From Capitella teleta (Eukaryota > Annelida > Polychaeta > Capitellidae), in contig KB294813.1 in assembly GCA_000328365.1 (NCBI GenBank), positions 274,754 through 338,753 on the forward strand: DNA of 64,000 nt, given 5' to 3'. This document shows, one piece after another, positions 46,284 through 58,583 of the stretch. Under the pieces are notes generated by a model. That model was not told where the DNA came from, did not search any database, and was given only the letters and a program-made list of their open reading frames with translations. Every line of letters starts with the position of its first letter. Position 1 is the first letter of the stretch. A program made the translations under genes and the position numbers.

Positions 46284-49200
46284 TTACACTTGTAATTCAA
46301 TCCGTGAATGTTTAACGCTAGTCTTGAGGCCATTTTTGGGGAATTTAGGCAGCGAATTGCTGATGTAAGCAATCTCGTGACGTAATTTTGCGATCTCCGT
46401 ACCGAGAGCGACGACTTCTTGCTTCACCTCGCTCAACTCTGTGGAATAATATTATTTGTATCATTAATTTCGATAGACTCTTGGTTCACCTACCATTTTC
46501 TGACTGAGCGGCCTCTGATTTTTCACATTGCTTCTTGTAAACATACCTCTGAATTAATCGACGAGTAACTTGCTGAAAATGAAGAGGCCGCATTGCGCTA
46601 TGATCATCTGTCTGTTATGTATATTATTGAGTAACATTTACCCTGTAGAAGGATTCTGGTTTCGGAGGAAATTCTTTTTTTCGTATATCGCTATCACTGA
46701 GCATTCCATTTTTGCGTCTTTGCTGAAGAAGAAAAAAGAAGAGTCATCACAGATATAACGAACCTTTTCCCATATACTCAATACATCTTCCTCCTCTAAA
46801 ATCATCTACATTTCCTGTCTGTTATACGTGAAACCATAGTTACCGTAAGCTCAGAATTTTCCCACTGCAAATTTTAATCTCTTCATTCCCATGCTTGAAA
46901 TTCTGAGACTCTTCTAGTGTCTTCACATCCGCCTCCATGCAGAACGCCACACTTCCCCTCCAACATAAACACTTTGTATAATGTCAGGTGTAACCGATGT
47001 CTAATTCCCAATACATGTAAATAATTATTATTTATTATTAATAATTATCTGTGCTAGCACCCTACCAATTAGTTTTCATTAATATCCTATAATTAAATAC
47101 ATACCATGTAAAAGTAAGCACTTTCGGGTATATCTTCGTTCTTTTTTTTGCACTGTTTGATCGCCCACTGCAGCAGTCTCCAGGGATATTTTGGGTTTGG
47201 AATGAGATTGAAGGGTGAGGGCAGAGTGCATCCTTCCTCCAGGTAATCGATCCACAGCTTTGCACGAGCGAATTTCCACTCCACATCTCGGTCGTCCTGC
47301 AGCAAAATAACTCCATTCAGCAATTCTGGACTCATGACATCACTCACGTATATTTCCTGGAAGGAGTTGCTCATCATGGCAATGAGCATGTTCAGCAGAA
47401 CGACAACCGCGGCTGTGATGTACGACCAGAACAGACCGTAACCCATGACAACCGTCAGGGTGAAATGCCGAGTGTGCGTGCGAATCAAGTTCTTGTCAGA
47501 TCCCAAATACCGCTGGTCGATCTGCGTGGCTTTCGTGTCGCCCATGCCGAACGTAGCCCAGAATAAACTCGCCAAAGTCAGATCCAACCTGGTTTGAAAC
47601 GTTTGTAGTTACATGTAGTACACTAGATAATTCTGTATGGTGTGTGTATATAATTATGCACGTGTGTACGTGATGTGATTTGATTCTACAGCTCATATCA
47701 AGCTCCTTGTTGGGTGACACAGTGCCCAACCAATGCTACACTGCATGTGGCGATGTACTTACTGTATGATGTACATGCATAATTGTAAGCCATACTTTAG
47801 GTAATGTATAAACTTACCTGGAGAAGTGATTGTTTTCACATTGATGAACCCGATACAGAGTGGTCAGGCCGCACATAAAGGCCAGAAAGACCAGGATGAA
47901 GACTGCTCCAAAGCGGATGACATCGTGCAGCATGCGACCGAAAGAAACCAGCAGCGGACCGAGCTGCTCGTTGGCCGGAAGCAGATGGGCGATGCGCGCA
48001 AAGCTCAAGACATTGGCCAAAGCGAAGAAGATGTCCGCCAGAGAGTTCATGTCCGACATTGTGTCCAAGAACTCATCTAAATGAACAAAATCGATTATGG
48101 GATAGAACTAATAGAAGTATATATACATTGTGGGGAATGAAAGAAGTAAATAATTGACGCTATTAGTAAAACAATATAAAGGGAGTTAAAAGCACTCTAG
48201 AGGGAAATGTGTTTAGCACACGATTTATACAGTTGAGCTGATGCTTGGATATACCCAGGCAGGGGGAAAAACAACTAATTAGTATGCATAGCATAGATTC
48301 CTATCTATGTAAATTATATTTATCGGGTGACACAGTTACTTATAGAGACCAAAATGACAATAATTCAACGGAGAATAAGGATTCACATAAGAAATTGTAT
48401 TCACATTTATAAATCAATCGACTATATTCGACCGTGCATGGGTGACTACATACGGTACCGAAGTTCAGGGTCCTAGATCGGGACTTAAAATGGGGACGTT
48501 ATAACCAAAGAAATAAGTCTTCGTGATTTATGGGCAGTGCTTTTGAGCACTTCGGTGGATATTGTGCTATACAAAATGAATTATTGAATGATTATAACTA
48601 TCGCTCGTGTGACACCTATAGCATCCAATTGCAGGTATTTGCAGCACAATCACACAAACATCAATGGAATTCCATAAAAAAAGCTTTGCGTCTCTTTACC
48701 GAGATCAGCGTTTAAAATTTATGTTATTTTACAACTCTTAATTTGTGTACACTCACTGTTGAATTTATCGGTGTACAGATTGTCAATATTTCTGCAATCT
48801 CCGTCAGTGTAGCACACAGTCCAATTACGCATGCTCCGTTCGACCTCGCACTTCATTTGACGACATGTAAGGCCGTTTGTGAGATTAGGACACAATTGAT
48901 CCTTGAGTCTGGAATCAGCGTGGAACACCTGAGATTGAAAGAGATCCAGGGTGAAGCAAAAACACAGGTAAAATTCACCGTAAACCAGACATGATTAAAT
49001 GTATTGATCAAATCTATGATCTATAGCTGCCATTCAGTATACAAGCAGTTTGAACAAATAAAGCATTGTTGACGAGGCTATTTGTGAACTGTAGTAATGG
49101 TGCATTGGCCGGGCTAATTGGCTATCGTTGTACCTTGACAAACACGACAATTTGCACCGCGTAGTAGGAGAGATAAAGAAAGATGAGAGACGAGTCCATC

Positions 49201-52200
49201 CAGTTCCACCAATCCAGGACGTAGTCGCGGCATCCTTCTCGCCACAATTGTCGACACTCGTGCACGAACATTCCTGCATTGGACAAAACAAAATCAACAT
49301 TAATCATAGCACCATTGTTTGTTGGGATTGCAGGTCAATAGACTCAATACACGCTATTATGTACAATGCCGTCGTGTATGATCTTCGCCCAGCGTGAATA
49401 ATTTAGCGAATGAAAGCAAGAGGAAGCGTTTGAGACACGAGAAAGTCATTTAAGCAGCACCGTACACCAGCATCAAGCGTTCTCTGTGTAATGACCTATG
49501 ACCCAACGCCCTTTGTGTACTGACCTATGACCCAGAAGAATATCATCGTGAAGACCGCAGAGTCCGGCAGCGTGTCATGGACTCCTTGGCAGGCCATGTC
49601 CAGCCACGGGTTACCAGAACCCCCACGCGTCGTTGCCATGAATACGAGTATGAGAAACATCATGTAGGAACAGGTGTGGTTGAGGAATTTGATGAACGGA
49701 CTTCGCATGCGTGAGCCAATGTACTGAAAGGGTGACGATTTAGGACAATGATATGCCGCATATTGCAACCTCACCCCATCGCGAGATGTGAAGATGAAGG
49801 CGATTGAGAAGAAAGGCAGGAGGATGGAGGCCAGAGGCACCGCCAGGAGTTTGATGGTCATTCTCTGATGCCGCATCCAGGGTAGTCCCGAGTACCACTG
49901 AGATATCAACTGTCGTTGGCACGTGGCGTGTGCTATGAACTGCATTCAGGGAGAAAACAGTGTAATAAAGGGTGCTAATGATGGCATTGGTTATTTTGCA
50001 GAAACTGATTTTTAAACAAGATACAATTTTAAAAAGTGTAGGAATTCGACCATGGTGACACTTTCGCTACCTCTACGACAATCATTTTGGAAGATGATCA
50101 ATCTTGAATTTTACTGAAAGACATAAGCTTGCATGCCAGAGCTGCGGTAATACATACAATTAGTGATCGCCACATCCAACATAATTGCCTCTAGATTCAA
50201 AGCAACCCCGCTTCCAAAGGTCTAATGATGACTAAAGGTAGAATATAAATATCTGCTACCTCAATTGCCGCGTGATAATATACATGCAGTGACTTGGTTC
50301 AAACCAGTTTGCTTTGATTCCCACGCGTTTGGAATGAAGAGTTCAACACCGGTCGAGATGGAAATCATCAATACTTATTTTAAGCGAACCAATCAGCGAT
50401 TGCAGAACAGGTGCACAATGTCCTTCACGTGATCAACGCTATCGCCGAACAAACGCAAAGAAAGGAAGGAAGGGAGAACTCTTATATAAATAACAGGTTC
50501 TGACGAAAACAACGAGAAAAGAATCGTGCATGGCGAAGCGTAATGAATTAATTTGTATTTGTAGAATAGCACGTTTGCCACCCATTAATTGATTTTCAGA
50601 CACAGAAACCACACAGGACATAAAACTTCCTTGACCTGTCATATCAATGCTCTTCAATAACTAGTGACTACGTTAGGTGTACATATATAATTATTAGACA
50701 ACTCCAAATAAATAAACACGGAACTGCTTTGCGGAAATGAATGCGTTGATGGAAATAGAACACGCACGGACAAAATGATAAAGCGCCGGTTTCACAGGGC
50801 GTGGTGCCGTTGTTTTTAACACGTGCAATGAGCGAACATCAGGGTTTCTAGTGCTACAGGGTGAGAACAACCACCCCCCCTCCGCCACAGGCACTTTGAT
50901 CTCCGCTTTCTATAAGCATGCAAAGGTCGTGCTTTTTGGATTATTTGCTATTCAACTTATAAACAGTGATTGCATATATACACTGAAGACGAATTGCCGT
51001 TGCTAGTAATCAAAACCAACAGAGCTCTCACGCTGCGGATACTGGTTCAACTAATTAGCGAGAAGCATTGTAGCCAGACATGATAAAAAGGACAAAAACT
51101 ACAGGGCCTGGTGATGCTCCGGGTGATGAACCCATGTCATCAAAACGAACACAGCTTAAGCAAGGGTTTACAGTACAATGATATCTCACTAGAATTTCGG
51201 GCGCCCAATGCCTTGCCCCAATTACGAATTCATGTAAACAGAAAACATGAACAATAACAATATGTGTTGCGTTTCCAACATCAGACAGCGTACTATACAA
51301 GTATCCTTACAGCTATAGGAACACAAATTGCGAGAGAATGATCATTGATCGTGCTCTTATTACATGTATCTTATATAGCTGCGCAATCAACACACAACAC
51401 GCGACAATCTGGGCTCTCAAGCAGGACATTGTGTGCTGTCTCTTGTTCTGACCACAATGCATACATGCTAAGGATCGTCATGGGATCAACAAGCATACGT
51501 TGTATCGGAGCATCCAGGCACCCGAAGGCATATATCACCGGTGGCCGTTCATAAAAAAACAATGGTGTACAATAGGTGTCGGGAATAATTAATTGAGCGT
51601 GGGATCTCCTTTGTATCTTATCTTTATTTTATCATTCCAGTATTATACAGACACAAAGTCGAATCTCCTTTCAGCATGTAGGAAACCGTCTAAATCTGTT
51701 AGACCCCACCTCAAAATCCGATTCAATGCACCTGTCATTGTAATGTTTTATGGAATACAATGTTACTTGAATGGAAAGTTAGCTGCAGCCAGAACTTATA
51801 AGATCAGCATTGTGCCTTGCAACCAAGATTTCAGGTGGGGAGTCAGGCAGATCCAATATACACGCACACTATACAATATACATGTAAATGGTTTAATATA
51901 CTCTCCCAAATAATATTATATTCCTCTACCTTTTTTCTTTTTCAAATTTAAATTTAAATTTATTTGATTTTATTTCTTTTGGTTAGAATTACGAGTAGAT
52001 GCACTGACCCTCTTCTGCTCGTACTTGATGGCTAGTTTGACCCTGGCCAACCCGCAGTTCGTGTTGTCCATTGCAGCTCTCTCAGCATCCTCGTCCTCGA
52101 CGTACGTGGTTCCGTCTTCATTCAGAATGGCGCGAATCTCAAGAGAAGAGCGACACAGGTCGAGTAGCTCTACTCCGTAGTTCTTGCACCCTTCACTCAG

Positions 52201-55200
52201 GCGCTGGTACTCACTCTGGGAAGGAGATATTTTTTTGTAAGTTCAATTCTTGTCCTTGAGTGGAGATCAAAGTGCTAGGGGTATACGGTGTGCTACTTTC
52301 TATTGGTAAGTGATCACTCAAAAAAAAAAAAAAAAAAAAAAGAAAAAAGAGAGAAACACGTGCTCAGCCTACAGGGGGCACTGGGTCTGGATGAGTACAG
52401 ACACACCTCTGCAATCTTATTTGATTCACAAATAGAAACGGCCGGTTACACAAAATGGTCAAATTACATAGCTAGATTAGCAATTTTTGGTACATGTAAT
52501 ATGAGAAGGATTTGTAACATTGAATCCAGATTGGATTGCAACAAGGTCGGATTACAATTAGCCGGATTAACGACATAATATGTAGACACCGGCGTTGATT
52601 AATTAACTTTATAAACCTCGATTAGCTTTGACTGTTCATGTACCAAGATACCATCGCACTGTTGGCGCCAGGACGTCTCTTACACCATATACAATGAAGT
52701 TGCGTGACGTCAATCACGGTTTAAAACAACACCATAGGCACACACAACAACGGGTCGTCTAAAGATGCCAAATTACCCGTCGCCGTCACGTTTAATCTGG
52801 TAAATTAAGACGAATATGACCGAACGAAGACGACGGATTAAATTGCTAGACGCAGACGAGGTGGCACGTGCTGCCCAGAAACGTAAGCCGAACAGGTATG
52901 GGGAAAAACACACACTCCACATGCAATCGGGACGGTTGGGGAAGACGAGACACTTGGGTACATTCACTCGCATATCTGCATACTGAACAATTCACTTCCA
53001 AATGCAACAAAGAGCAAACCAAACCAAAACACAGCACAACATTTCGCTGTCGTTATTGATTGTTTTGGTCTTAATTTGCTTGCGATTTATGCTTCTGTGA
53101 ATTGAGTAAATTGCCGCAATATCCGCTCGTGTAGGATTTCATGGAAGTCTTTTGGAATGAAAAGCAAAAGGGATAACTATGCTTCGATTCAAACCAAAAG
53201 GAGCCACGTGTTTCTGCTGAACGATTAATGGTTTCAGTGGAACGTATAGCGTGACGAGGAAGTAATAAATACGCTATGCTTGGAAAACAGCTAGATTATT
53301 ATTATTGACGGAACATTGTGGATGACTGGTTCTTTTATGTGACAAGTAAATAAGAAAAGTGTGATGATTATCAGGCAGTCAAGGGAGAAAGGGGAAAACG
53401 ATTGCAGTGGATGAGGCGAGCACTGCACAATATGGCTCGTATAATAATCGTATTCCAGCGCCGCATATCTCATCGGACCTTGCATCATTCATAGAAATGG
53501 AAGCTGCACTAAAAAATAACACGATCCACGAAGGTACAAAGAGAAATGAGTCGGATATTCATTTTTTTCTTTCCTATGGATATCAATGCAACTACATAGA
53601 AGGTAGAACTCTTGTGCATGGTGTGTCGTAATTTCCTATGCTTATAAAATTGTGAGATACTGTAAAACTTTTGGAGTAGGCCTACTGTGCGTCTTTTTGT
53701 GTGTCTCTTTCAAGGCGATTATATTCCGTTGATACTGACAGCGTGGCTGAGTGGATATAAGTCTGACCCCAAGCTCACGATGAAGCTCGTTGACCACGCA
53801 GTCGCAGGTTCGAATCTCGGTGAGAGATTCTGGCCGGGTATTGGTAGGGGTTATCTTTTTACCCCTGCCGCGGTTTTCTCATCCGAAAATTCCTAACATT
53901 GCATCCAACGAATTGGATGTAAAACAATAAATAAAACATTCTACGCGGGGAAGCTTAGTAGTGAATAATAATTAAAAGCCTACGCCCCGGGTGCCCAGTA
54001 CTTGAAGCTGCATACAAGTTAAACATGCATGCAACTGCCATTTCGAGCCCATAATAATAAACATCATATTTTATTACTAGTTCACAAGAGCACAACTAGG
54101 AGAAAAGTGACAACCAATATACCGAACCGGTCTAAAATTTGTGACCTGGATAATTCGCTGGCTGAGATGGAAGTCTTGGCTACATCAGTGATATCACATG
54201 AGAATCACGACACAGGGAATACGTTTTGGGCGATTATATGATAAACGAAGACAACGGGTATGCTATATTATTCTTGTCATTTTCATACCGTTTGTGATCC
54301 AAAATTGAATCCATGAATCCTGGTAAGCAATCTTTCGCGTATACTCCCAGGACAAGATGACTTTGATAGCCCTTGGATGCATGAACTTAATTGGAATATA
54401 TCGCACTAACGAGAACTTTACTCGAAAGCAAAGTTGATGATGATGACGATTCCAATGGTCACAAACCGCCAAATTGGATGCAGTTTAACAGAACAAATAC
54501 GTCATCATCGAACAGAAGAAAGCAAGTCTACCATCGATTGACCCCATCCTGAGTGACAGCCAACTGACAGAACTGACAAATTCGGCGATCTCAGGGCAAG
54601 GACTTGCTCAAGGCAGATATTTTTTCTGATTAATGCGACTGATATTGCAGAGAAAAGTTCAACATCGATTCAGAGAGGGGAGATACGATCATACGGGAGT
54701 TGACAGATCGCATTAAAAAGAATGACTTCGAGCATCTGATCATGAAATTTGAACATTTCGATTTTGACACCTTGACGGTTGTTCTTTCAATTGAACCATG
54801 TTAATTCCATTTGTTTTCTTGTTAATTTCATGAGTATGTGAGCAAGTGGTTTAACTCATAACAGACTAAAAGATATGCAATGCGCACCCCCGTAATGTGG
54901 TGTTGGTATATATACAAGCAAAGAGACGTTTCTTTTGCATCTAAGACTAAGTATATACACAATTGACATCGATATTTGGATATTTGTAGTGAAGCGGATT
55001 ACTTCAACAAACTATGATCACACATTGAAAGGATAATATTTTCTCCAAGAACAAAAGAGCAAAACACACCGGTGTTGTCGTGATTATAAAAAAGGGAATG
55101 GTGTCTTTTTCCTAGCAGCCATCAATTATCGATGATTGCTTCTCTCGCAGTCTGAACATTGTTCTTAATTAGGATACCGTCCTTCGAAGCATTTTCTGTT

Positions 55201-58200
55201 TGTTGTGTATTTTTATGAATCATATTTAGCAGAAAGACAATCTATATATGGTATGCGAAGTATGATAACCCAACTGCCAGGTAATTTACTTTTGGTTCTC
55301 AGGCAATCAGCAGTTCTGTGTGAATTGAGTGGCAGTACGTTAATTGTATATATAACTATAGTCGAAAATTTGATTACTTTAATCCTACAGACTTATTCTG
55401 TCTTGAGAGGAGACAAGACACGCAGATGGTGGATACCTGCAGAATAATTCGAAATCTGAGAATTTACGACACACCTGGGCTCCAAGGTGCAATTGGTACA
55501 TTGAGCAAGGTTTCCTCATCAACGACGCCATCCTCAGCTGGGCTTGGCACCTTATTCGCTCACTACATATAATATGGTCAGATGCACAAGAAATGCACCT
55601 TATTGACTATTAATTACTACACTACATTGTGAGATGTCGTCAAATAGGTATGTCGAAGTTGTCACTGTCGATATTATGTAATGTCCCATTCCAATTATTA
55701 ATGCTTCGACTTGATTTTTCGTGGACTATATTTTACAAATATTTCGTACGTAACCAGAAAATTTCAGTGAAAACGAATTGCGTTAACACGGTCTTCTGAA
55801 CTAACCATACAATGCCATGAATTATTGGTGCAAACTGTTGATGAGACTTGTAATCGTATTCTATATGGAGTCATGACATTTTTTTGAACCAGCGTTGGAC
55901 GATTGTGGAGATTAGAGAATCATTTCTGCCTTCAGTGTATCTCATATCAATGCGCAATTGACGACAAATATGGGTAAAATGCGGACTTTATGACAACGCC
56001 TCGTCTTCGCCCAACGAGTTTATTACATCTTATTTACCCCTAAGAAGGCAGTAGGGATCCTGGCCACTGGGTTGAGTTTCAGTTAGTTCAAATAACAATC
56101 CATGTTGAACAGGAGACATAAAATTACCGTTAATCGAATGATACGCCAGGTGCGTGTGCTGCGCAAGTGGGCAGCGACATGCATTATGGAACAATGCTTT
56201 TAGGTGTGTTGTTATGAGGACGCGGGAGACATGATGGATGCACGCTCACCTGCATCACCTAAGGAGCAGCAATCCTGCGTCTTATGTCAGGTGCCGTCCG
56301 GAATGAACATCGCTGAGGTTGCGTGAAATGCGCTCGCCAGGCAGGGAGTAACCAGGGGTAACAGGATGCCAAGAGACGTTTGAGATCAAAGGGATCTTTT
56401 AGCAAAAAGGTGTGGCACTGTGGAGTAGACTCTTTGGTGCTTCATCCCGTCACGATTGACTCTCCCACCCGTTCCATAGGAGGAGTTTTACACATTTTCA
56501 CCATGTATAATTAGGTTAACAAAACCATTCGTAATATTGTAATTACAACAACTTTTCCTATGTGTCCCTGACGTAAGCGTCAAAACGCAAATTATACACA
56601 AGGTGCAAAATATATTTTGCACCTTTGCGTAAAACGCACAATAACACTATAGTGCTATTGTGAGGGAAGTATAGGATTTATATAATAGGTGTACAATATA
56701 CTGTGTTATCACAGCTATAGCAGACAAGGACACTTCAACTGCGGTAGCTGCAGAACGGTGCTGTGCGTATTGTTGGAAACCCTCACCCCCACCTCCTATT
56801 TGTTTCTTTGAAAGCCTCATAAAACTCCCACTCATCCAAGAATCATTACAGGAGAAGGCAACTCAATACTTCAAAGTCCAGTGCCGCTATCTCATGCAAG
56901 AGCTCCGCCAACGGAGGCAACAACGAGTGGAAGTGTCGCCGACTGCAAAGATATAATTAAGGTGTGATATCGTTCTTCAGGGAAGGTTTGGATTTCCTTC
57001 CCCGACAGTTCAAAAAGACCTCCACAAAAATTATAGCTACATGCGATATTGGTTTCCAATGTGTCATTTTCTCCTTTATCAATACCGTGTTTATGTTGGA
57101 GTGCACGGAAATATGAGAGAATGCATTGTATCAATCTCGAAATGGACAAAAGAGTTAACACGTTGTAACACGTGCTAAGCAAGGAGCGGAAAAACGGAGC
57201 AATCTCGACAGCCCATTGATCACACACTCGAGGCGGATGCCCCGATAAGCTGAGAGGACTTGGCCGCTGCTCTCCAGGCGAGAAAATGCGACAAATATTC
57301 TGGTTTCTTTATCTGCAGTGACGTCATTCGAAACGGGAACCATTTATAGTTATTTTGAGGAGGAAAACGCTGTGATATCCTATGTCATCATCGACTTACG
57401 TTACTACGAGAATTAATGACGTAACATATTTTTGTGTGAAAATAAAGAGAACAAAGAAAGAACAAGGTTACTGTGTCACAGAGGAGAGCAATGCTTTGAC
57501 TAAGACTGCTGAATCCCAATGTTGTTAGCCCCGTATATTAAACGCCCAAATTCAGTCATAGATCTACATACCCTCTGATTCGATAGATGGTAGCATCCAT
57601 GAATACTTTGAAGATGCATTGAATAATTTTGCATCATCTGCATTTTGTCATTGGTGTGTTACATCGGCTAATATAACTTATGCGGCGCCGGCTATGAAGA
57701 AACACCCGTCTTCACACCATGCATGCATATTGATTGGATCCAATGATGGATATGTACGGAGGAAATAATTCTATTGTTAATATCTCAACACATTGATTAA
57801 CATAGAATCTTCACTGACCTTGTATTCCTTTTCGATATCAGCCAGTTGTTCCAGTTGGTGACTGAGAAGAAACGCGGTGAGGATGGGATCATCGCTGGAG
57901 AGAGAGATGAAAGCTGGCGAGGCCAACGCTTGGAATGTGTTGAGTCTGCATTTCGAGTACTTGACCGAATCAAACACTCTCATATTGCTGCATTCAATGC
58001 AGTCACAGAAGTAATCGTGCGGTGGGTGGATGCTGGCTCCCCGTTGCAGCAGAAGCTGAACGATGTGGAAGTTGTTGCGATGTGAAGCGAGCACCAGAGG
58101 AGTCGTGTTGGGGCGCAGGCGAGGGGAATCAGAGTCCTGCTGGTAGAAACCTCCAGCGTGGGTTAGCTGAACCCTCTGGTTGCGGTACAACGGGTGGTCC

Positions 58201-58583
58201 AAGATGAGCTCAGTCATGGTGACGTCATCCTTCGAAATCGCCAGCAATAGTGCGTCTTCAATTCGCTCCAGGTTGGATCTCGGAAGCAGGTACTCCACGA
58301 TGTGGACATGGCCACTGTAGAGAGCCAGCTCCAGGGCTCCACATCCGATCGAATCCACGCAATTAACACTTGCATTGTATTGCAACACCGAACGCTGCAC
58401 TGCGCCAAGATCTCCGCTTTCGACGGCCAGAAGAAACTCCTGGTCGACCCGCGACACCGGCTCCTGGTTTGGCATCATCGTGGCCATCAAGCGATCAGTT
58501 GCGCTGTCCAGTCGTCGTTTGCCAGGGTTCACAGCTTTGCCCGCGTGCATCCGATGCAACAGTATACTGTTGTGACTCATCAT
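46284..58583 (-). CDS. TRPC: TRPC-type cation channel
   Basis: Minus-strand exons 58583-57819, 52215-52009, 49939-49775, 49723-49525, 49273-49134, 48928-48757, 48076-47818, 47588-47348, 47296-47105, 46971-46866, 46795-46764, 46722-46642, 46572-46494 and 46438-46284 give about 930 residues with consistent phases. The N-terminus holds ankyrin-like repeats, then EYQRLSEGCKNYGVELLDLC and VKLAIKYEQKRFIAHATC (TRP_2 region). Six membrane segments follow, with a cysteine-rich, N-glycosylated S5 side loop (NLT, NWT). The pore reads LFWATFGMGD, S6 VVVLLNMLIAMM, and the TRP box EWKFAR (about 722-727) precedes EEGCTLPSPFNLIPNPK. A coiled-coil-like end has RRLIQRYVYKKQ and LSEVKQEVVAL, as in TRPC. Such channels pass Na+ and Ca2+ downstream of PLC. 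Exons 46971-46866 and 46795-46764 are the least certain. Intron 1 (5.6 kb) contains another gene. Confidence 0.93.
47297..47347 (-). other. 51-bp in-frame intron hidden inside an apparently open TRPC exon
   Basis: The reading frame stays open across this stretch. It begins with gtgagt, ends with ttttgctgcag, and is 51 bp long, a multiple of three without stops. Removing it joins NSFQEIY to DDRDVEWKFAR, which matches the spacing of NSYQ to EWKFAR in other TRPCs residue for residue. Retaining it would add 17 residues right before the TRP box. Confidence 0.85.
49940..52008. other. TRPC intron 2
   Basis: About 2.1 kb without a supported gene or recognised transposon. A 106-codon plus-strand open stretch at 51593-51913 has no domain or splice context. 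Confidence 0.5.
52816..54804 (+). CDS. Nested five-exon gene of unknown function in TRPC intron 1
   Basis: Exons 52816-52882, 53408-53533, 54081-54187, 54492-54595 and 54651-54804 lie on the strand opposite TRPC and give 185 residues. All four junctions match in phase. An in-frame TAA at 52801 precedes the ATG. The start is basic (MTERRRRIKLLDADEVARAA). Next come a proline/serine segment with an acidic helix (SSDLASFIEMEAALKNN), a second basic patch (KSTTRRKVTT), EQKKASLPSIDPILSDSQLT, and a charged helical end (IIRELTDRIKKNDFEHLI). Donors include gtaagc after 52882 and a GC donor (gg-gcaagg) after 54595, giving a 55-bp GC-AG intron. No signal peptide or membrane segment. I do not recognise the family; it looks like a small soluble, possibly nuclear protein. 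Intron 2 holds a SINE. Confidence 0.6.
53740..53940 (+). mobile_element. tRNA-derived SINE, second family
   Basis: It starts with a tRNA Ser/Leu-like head: A box GTGGCTGAGTGG and B box GGTTCGAATCTC. A stretch near 53785 has lost the cloverleaf. A short body follows, ending in an AT-rich tail aaaacaataaataaaac. It differs from the SINE at 16192. It lies in intron 2 of the nested gene. No target duplication was identified. Confidence 0.75.
54805..57818. other. Remainder of TRPC intron 1
   Basis: No gene supported. It includes the perfect 26-bp palindrome at 56600-56625. Open stretches at 55205-55447 and 57155-57343 are unassigned. Confidence 0.45.
56600..56625. repeat. Perfect 26-bp palindrome
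   Basis: The half-site aaggtgcaaaata is followed directly by its exact reverse complement. A cactatagtg palindrome stands about 20 bp on. Confidence 0.9.

Noticed and set aside
51593-51913. 106-codon frame in TRPC intron 2
   Set aside because: No family resemblance and no ATG in good context at its start.
53740-53830. tRNA-Ser or tRNA-Leu gene
   Set aside because: Boxes are present, but the acceptor stem is not matched and an unrelated body with an A-rich tail follows.
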